Source of the DNA: JAKFFN01 sp036675025
GTDB lineage: Bacteria; Sumerlaeota; Sumerlaeia; Sumerlaeales; Sumerlaeaceae
Assembly: GCA_036675025.1 (NCBI GenBank)
Contig: JAKFFN010000018.1
Location: forward strand, 1-15,813
Length of the DNA stretch: 15,813 nucleotides
Direction: 5' to 3'
Under the pieces are notes generated by a model that worked only from the letters and a program-made list of their open reading frames with translations, made no database searches and was not told the DNA's origin. Each line of letters opens with the position of its first letter. The first letter of the stretch is position 1. Shown piece after piece: positions 14,991 through 15,813 of this stretch. The position numbers were made by a program, and so were the translations under genes.

Positions 14991-15813
14991 GGTTTGCTCA
15001 ATCTGATGTTCAGAAGATTAGGTTTTTCGTTTTGAAGCGGAACACCAAGAATCCGGATCTGCAAATACTCTTCGCTCGACAGCGGCGCCTGCCATCCCGG
15101 CACACTCTGCCAGGATAACCAGTCAATGGAACCATCGCTGCGGCTTTCGCCTGCTCTCCACTCCAGGTACATGGCTTCCCATTTAGCCGGGTCATCAGTC
15201 TCCACCGACAGTTCCAGAAGCTGAGACCTCATTGAATCCGGGAGCAGGTAAGGAGCCGAATCCCATTCAACGGCATGGGGTGTAAACGTTAAATACTCTA
15301 GGACAATGGGACTGTTTCCGGCAGGCCGCATGTGCCAGCTGATCGCGCTGTTTTCTGTATAAAGTCGCCCGAAATCGGCCGACGGGCGCGGTCCGCTACC
15401 ACTGGGAGTTACCTGGCGCCATGCACTTTCCCCGGCCTTTACCTCGACCGTTGGCGTCGCGCCCTTTTGCACAATGAAATAACCGGTCAACATGCCAGGC
15501 ACGTCTGTCTGCACCGTTTGCAGCGGCAGACGGAATCCAATCTCTCCAGGCGATTCCCCGGCACCGGCAGCAACACGCCACGGCGTCACCCACCATGCAT
15601 CATCATTCGGCGCATCAGCAGCAATGGCAGTGCCCGTGGTTATGTTAGGGTGGTCTACAACCAGGTAATCCGTGGTTGAGGTAAAGTTGGGTGTCACCCG
15701 CATGACGTTCTCGAACGGCATATCCAGGTTATAGGAAACGCCGGATACGATCGTGGAAGCGAGGTTCACCGGACTACCGTCCGCCTCAGCCAGCGGGGTA
15801 ATAATCATAGTGT
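14987..15813 (-). CDS. C-terminal part of an unrecognised beta-rich protein (partial)
   Basis: An open frame of about 275 codons runs off the right edge. An internal ATG at 15808 is present, but no stop lies before the edge and the first visible residues are not a signal peptide, so the true start is probably beyond the window. The visible part lacks transmembrane segments and is rich in Trp, Thr, Pro and Ser, with short beta-like stretches (DAWWVTPWRVAAG; WEAMYLEWRAGES; DWLSWQSVPGW). This suggests an extracytoplasmic beta-sandwich or carbohydrate-facing protein. I do not recognise the family. The stop overlaps the TPR gene start (ATGA), so the pair probably works together, perhaps on surface polysaccharide given the convergent O-antigen ligase-type gene. 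Confidence 0.7.
   Translation of the reverse strand, partial: TMIITPLAEADGSPVNLASTIVSGVSYNLDMPFENVMRVTPNFTSTTDYLVVDHPNITTGTAIAADAPNDDAWWVTPWRVAAGAGESPGEIGFRLPLQTVQTDVPGMLTGYFIVQKGATPTVEVKAGESAWRQVTPSGSGPRPSADFGRLYTENSAISWHMRPAGNSPIVLEYLTFTPHAVEWDSAPYLLPDSMRSQLLELSVETDDPAKWEAMYLEWRAGESRSDGSIDWLSWQSVPGWQAPLSSEEYLQIRILGVPLQNEKPNLLNIRLSKP

Overview
The window looks like chromosomal DNA of a diderm (Gram-negative type) bacterium. Evidence for this is an LpxA for lipid A synthesis, a GspG pseudopilin, a prepilin peptidase and an O-antigen ligase/polymerase-type membrane protein, alongside the housekeeping genes clpB, dnaA and citrate synthase. The mix is not the usual proteobacterial order: dnaA lies next to gspG rather than dnaN, lpxA stands alone, and there are HEAT, TPR, Gfo/Idh/MocA and SHOCT-like proteins. 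This would suit a poorly studied lineage near the PVC group or candidate phyla such as Hydrogenedentota or Sumerlaeota. That placement is a low-confidence guess from gene content. No mobile element, CRISPR array, tRNA or rRNA was seen. No gap between genes exceeds about 180 bases.

Layout. (1) 1-494, minus: 5' part of clpB, cut by the window edge. (2) 674-3186, plus: a translationally coupled pair, a secreted PBP4B/YfeW-like serine hydrolase followed by a Gfo/Idh/MocA oxidoreductase. (3) 3219-3827, minus: a single-pass membrane protein with two SHOCT-like modules. It is divergent from (4) 3888-4847, plus, a secreted glutaminyl-cyclase-like M28 zinc enzyme. A perfect inverted repeat lies between the two starts. 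(5) 4983-6365, plus: dnaA, then gspG (6443-6880), closed by a strong intrinsic terminator. (6) 7019-7837, plus: lpxA. It converges on (7) 7932-9185, minus, citrate synthase, across a bidirectional terminator. The citrate synthase leader holds a 12-bp inverted repeat. (8) 9344-10051, minus: a LysE/RhtB-type exporter. (9) 10200-13962, plus: a tight three-gene operon of prepilin peptidase, secreted HEAT-repeat protein and O-antigen ligase-family membrane protein. (10) 13959-15813, minus: a membrane-anchored TPR protein coupled to the C-terminal part of an unrecognised beta-rich protein that runs off the right edge. These two converge on group 9 with overlapping stop codons.

How the genes may work together. 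Most units are independent housekeeping or envelope functions. The most suggestive links are: the prepilin peptidase could process the GspG pseudopilin encoded 3.3 kb away; the Wzy_C-type protein made from the same operon as the prepilin peptidase could be an oligosaccharyltransferase for pilins or other secreted proteins rather than a lipid A ligase; and the YfeW-like hydrolase plus sugar-oxidoreductase pair could belong to cell-wall sugar turnover. All three are inferences from context.
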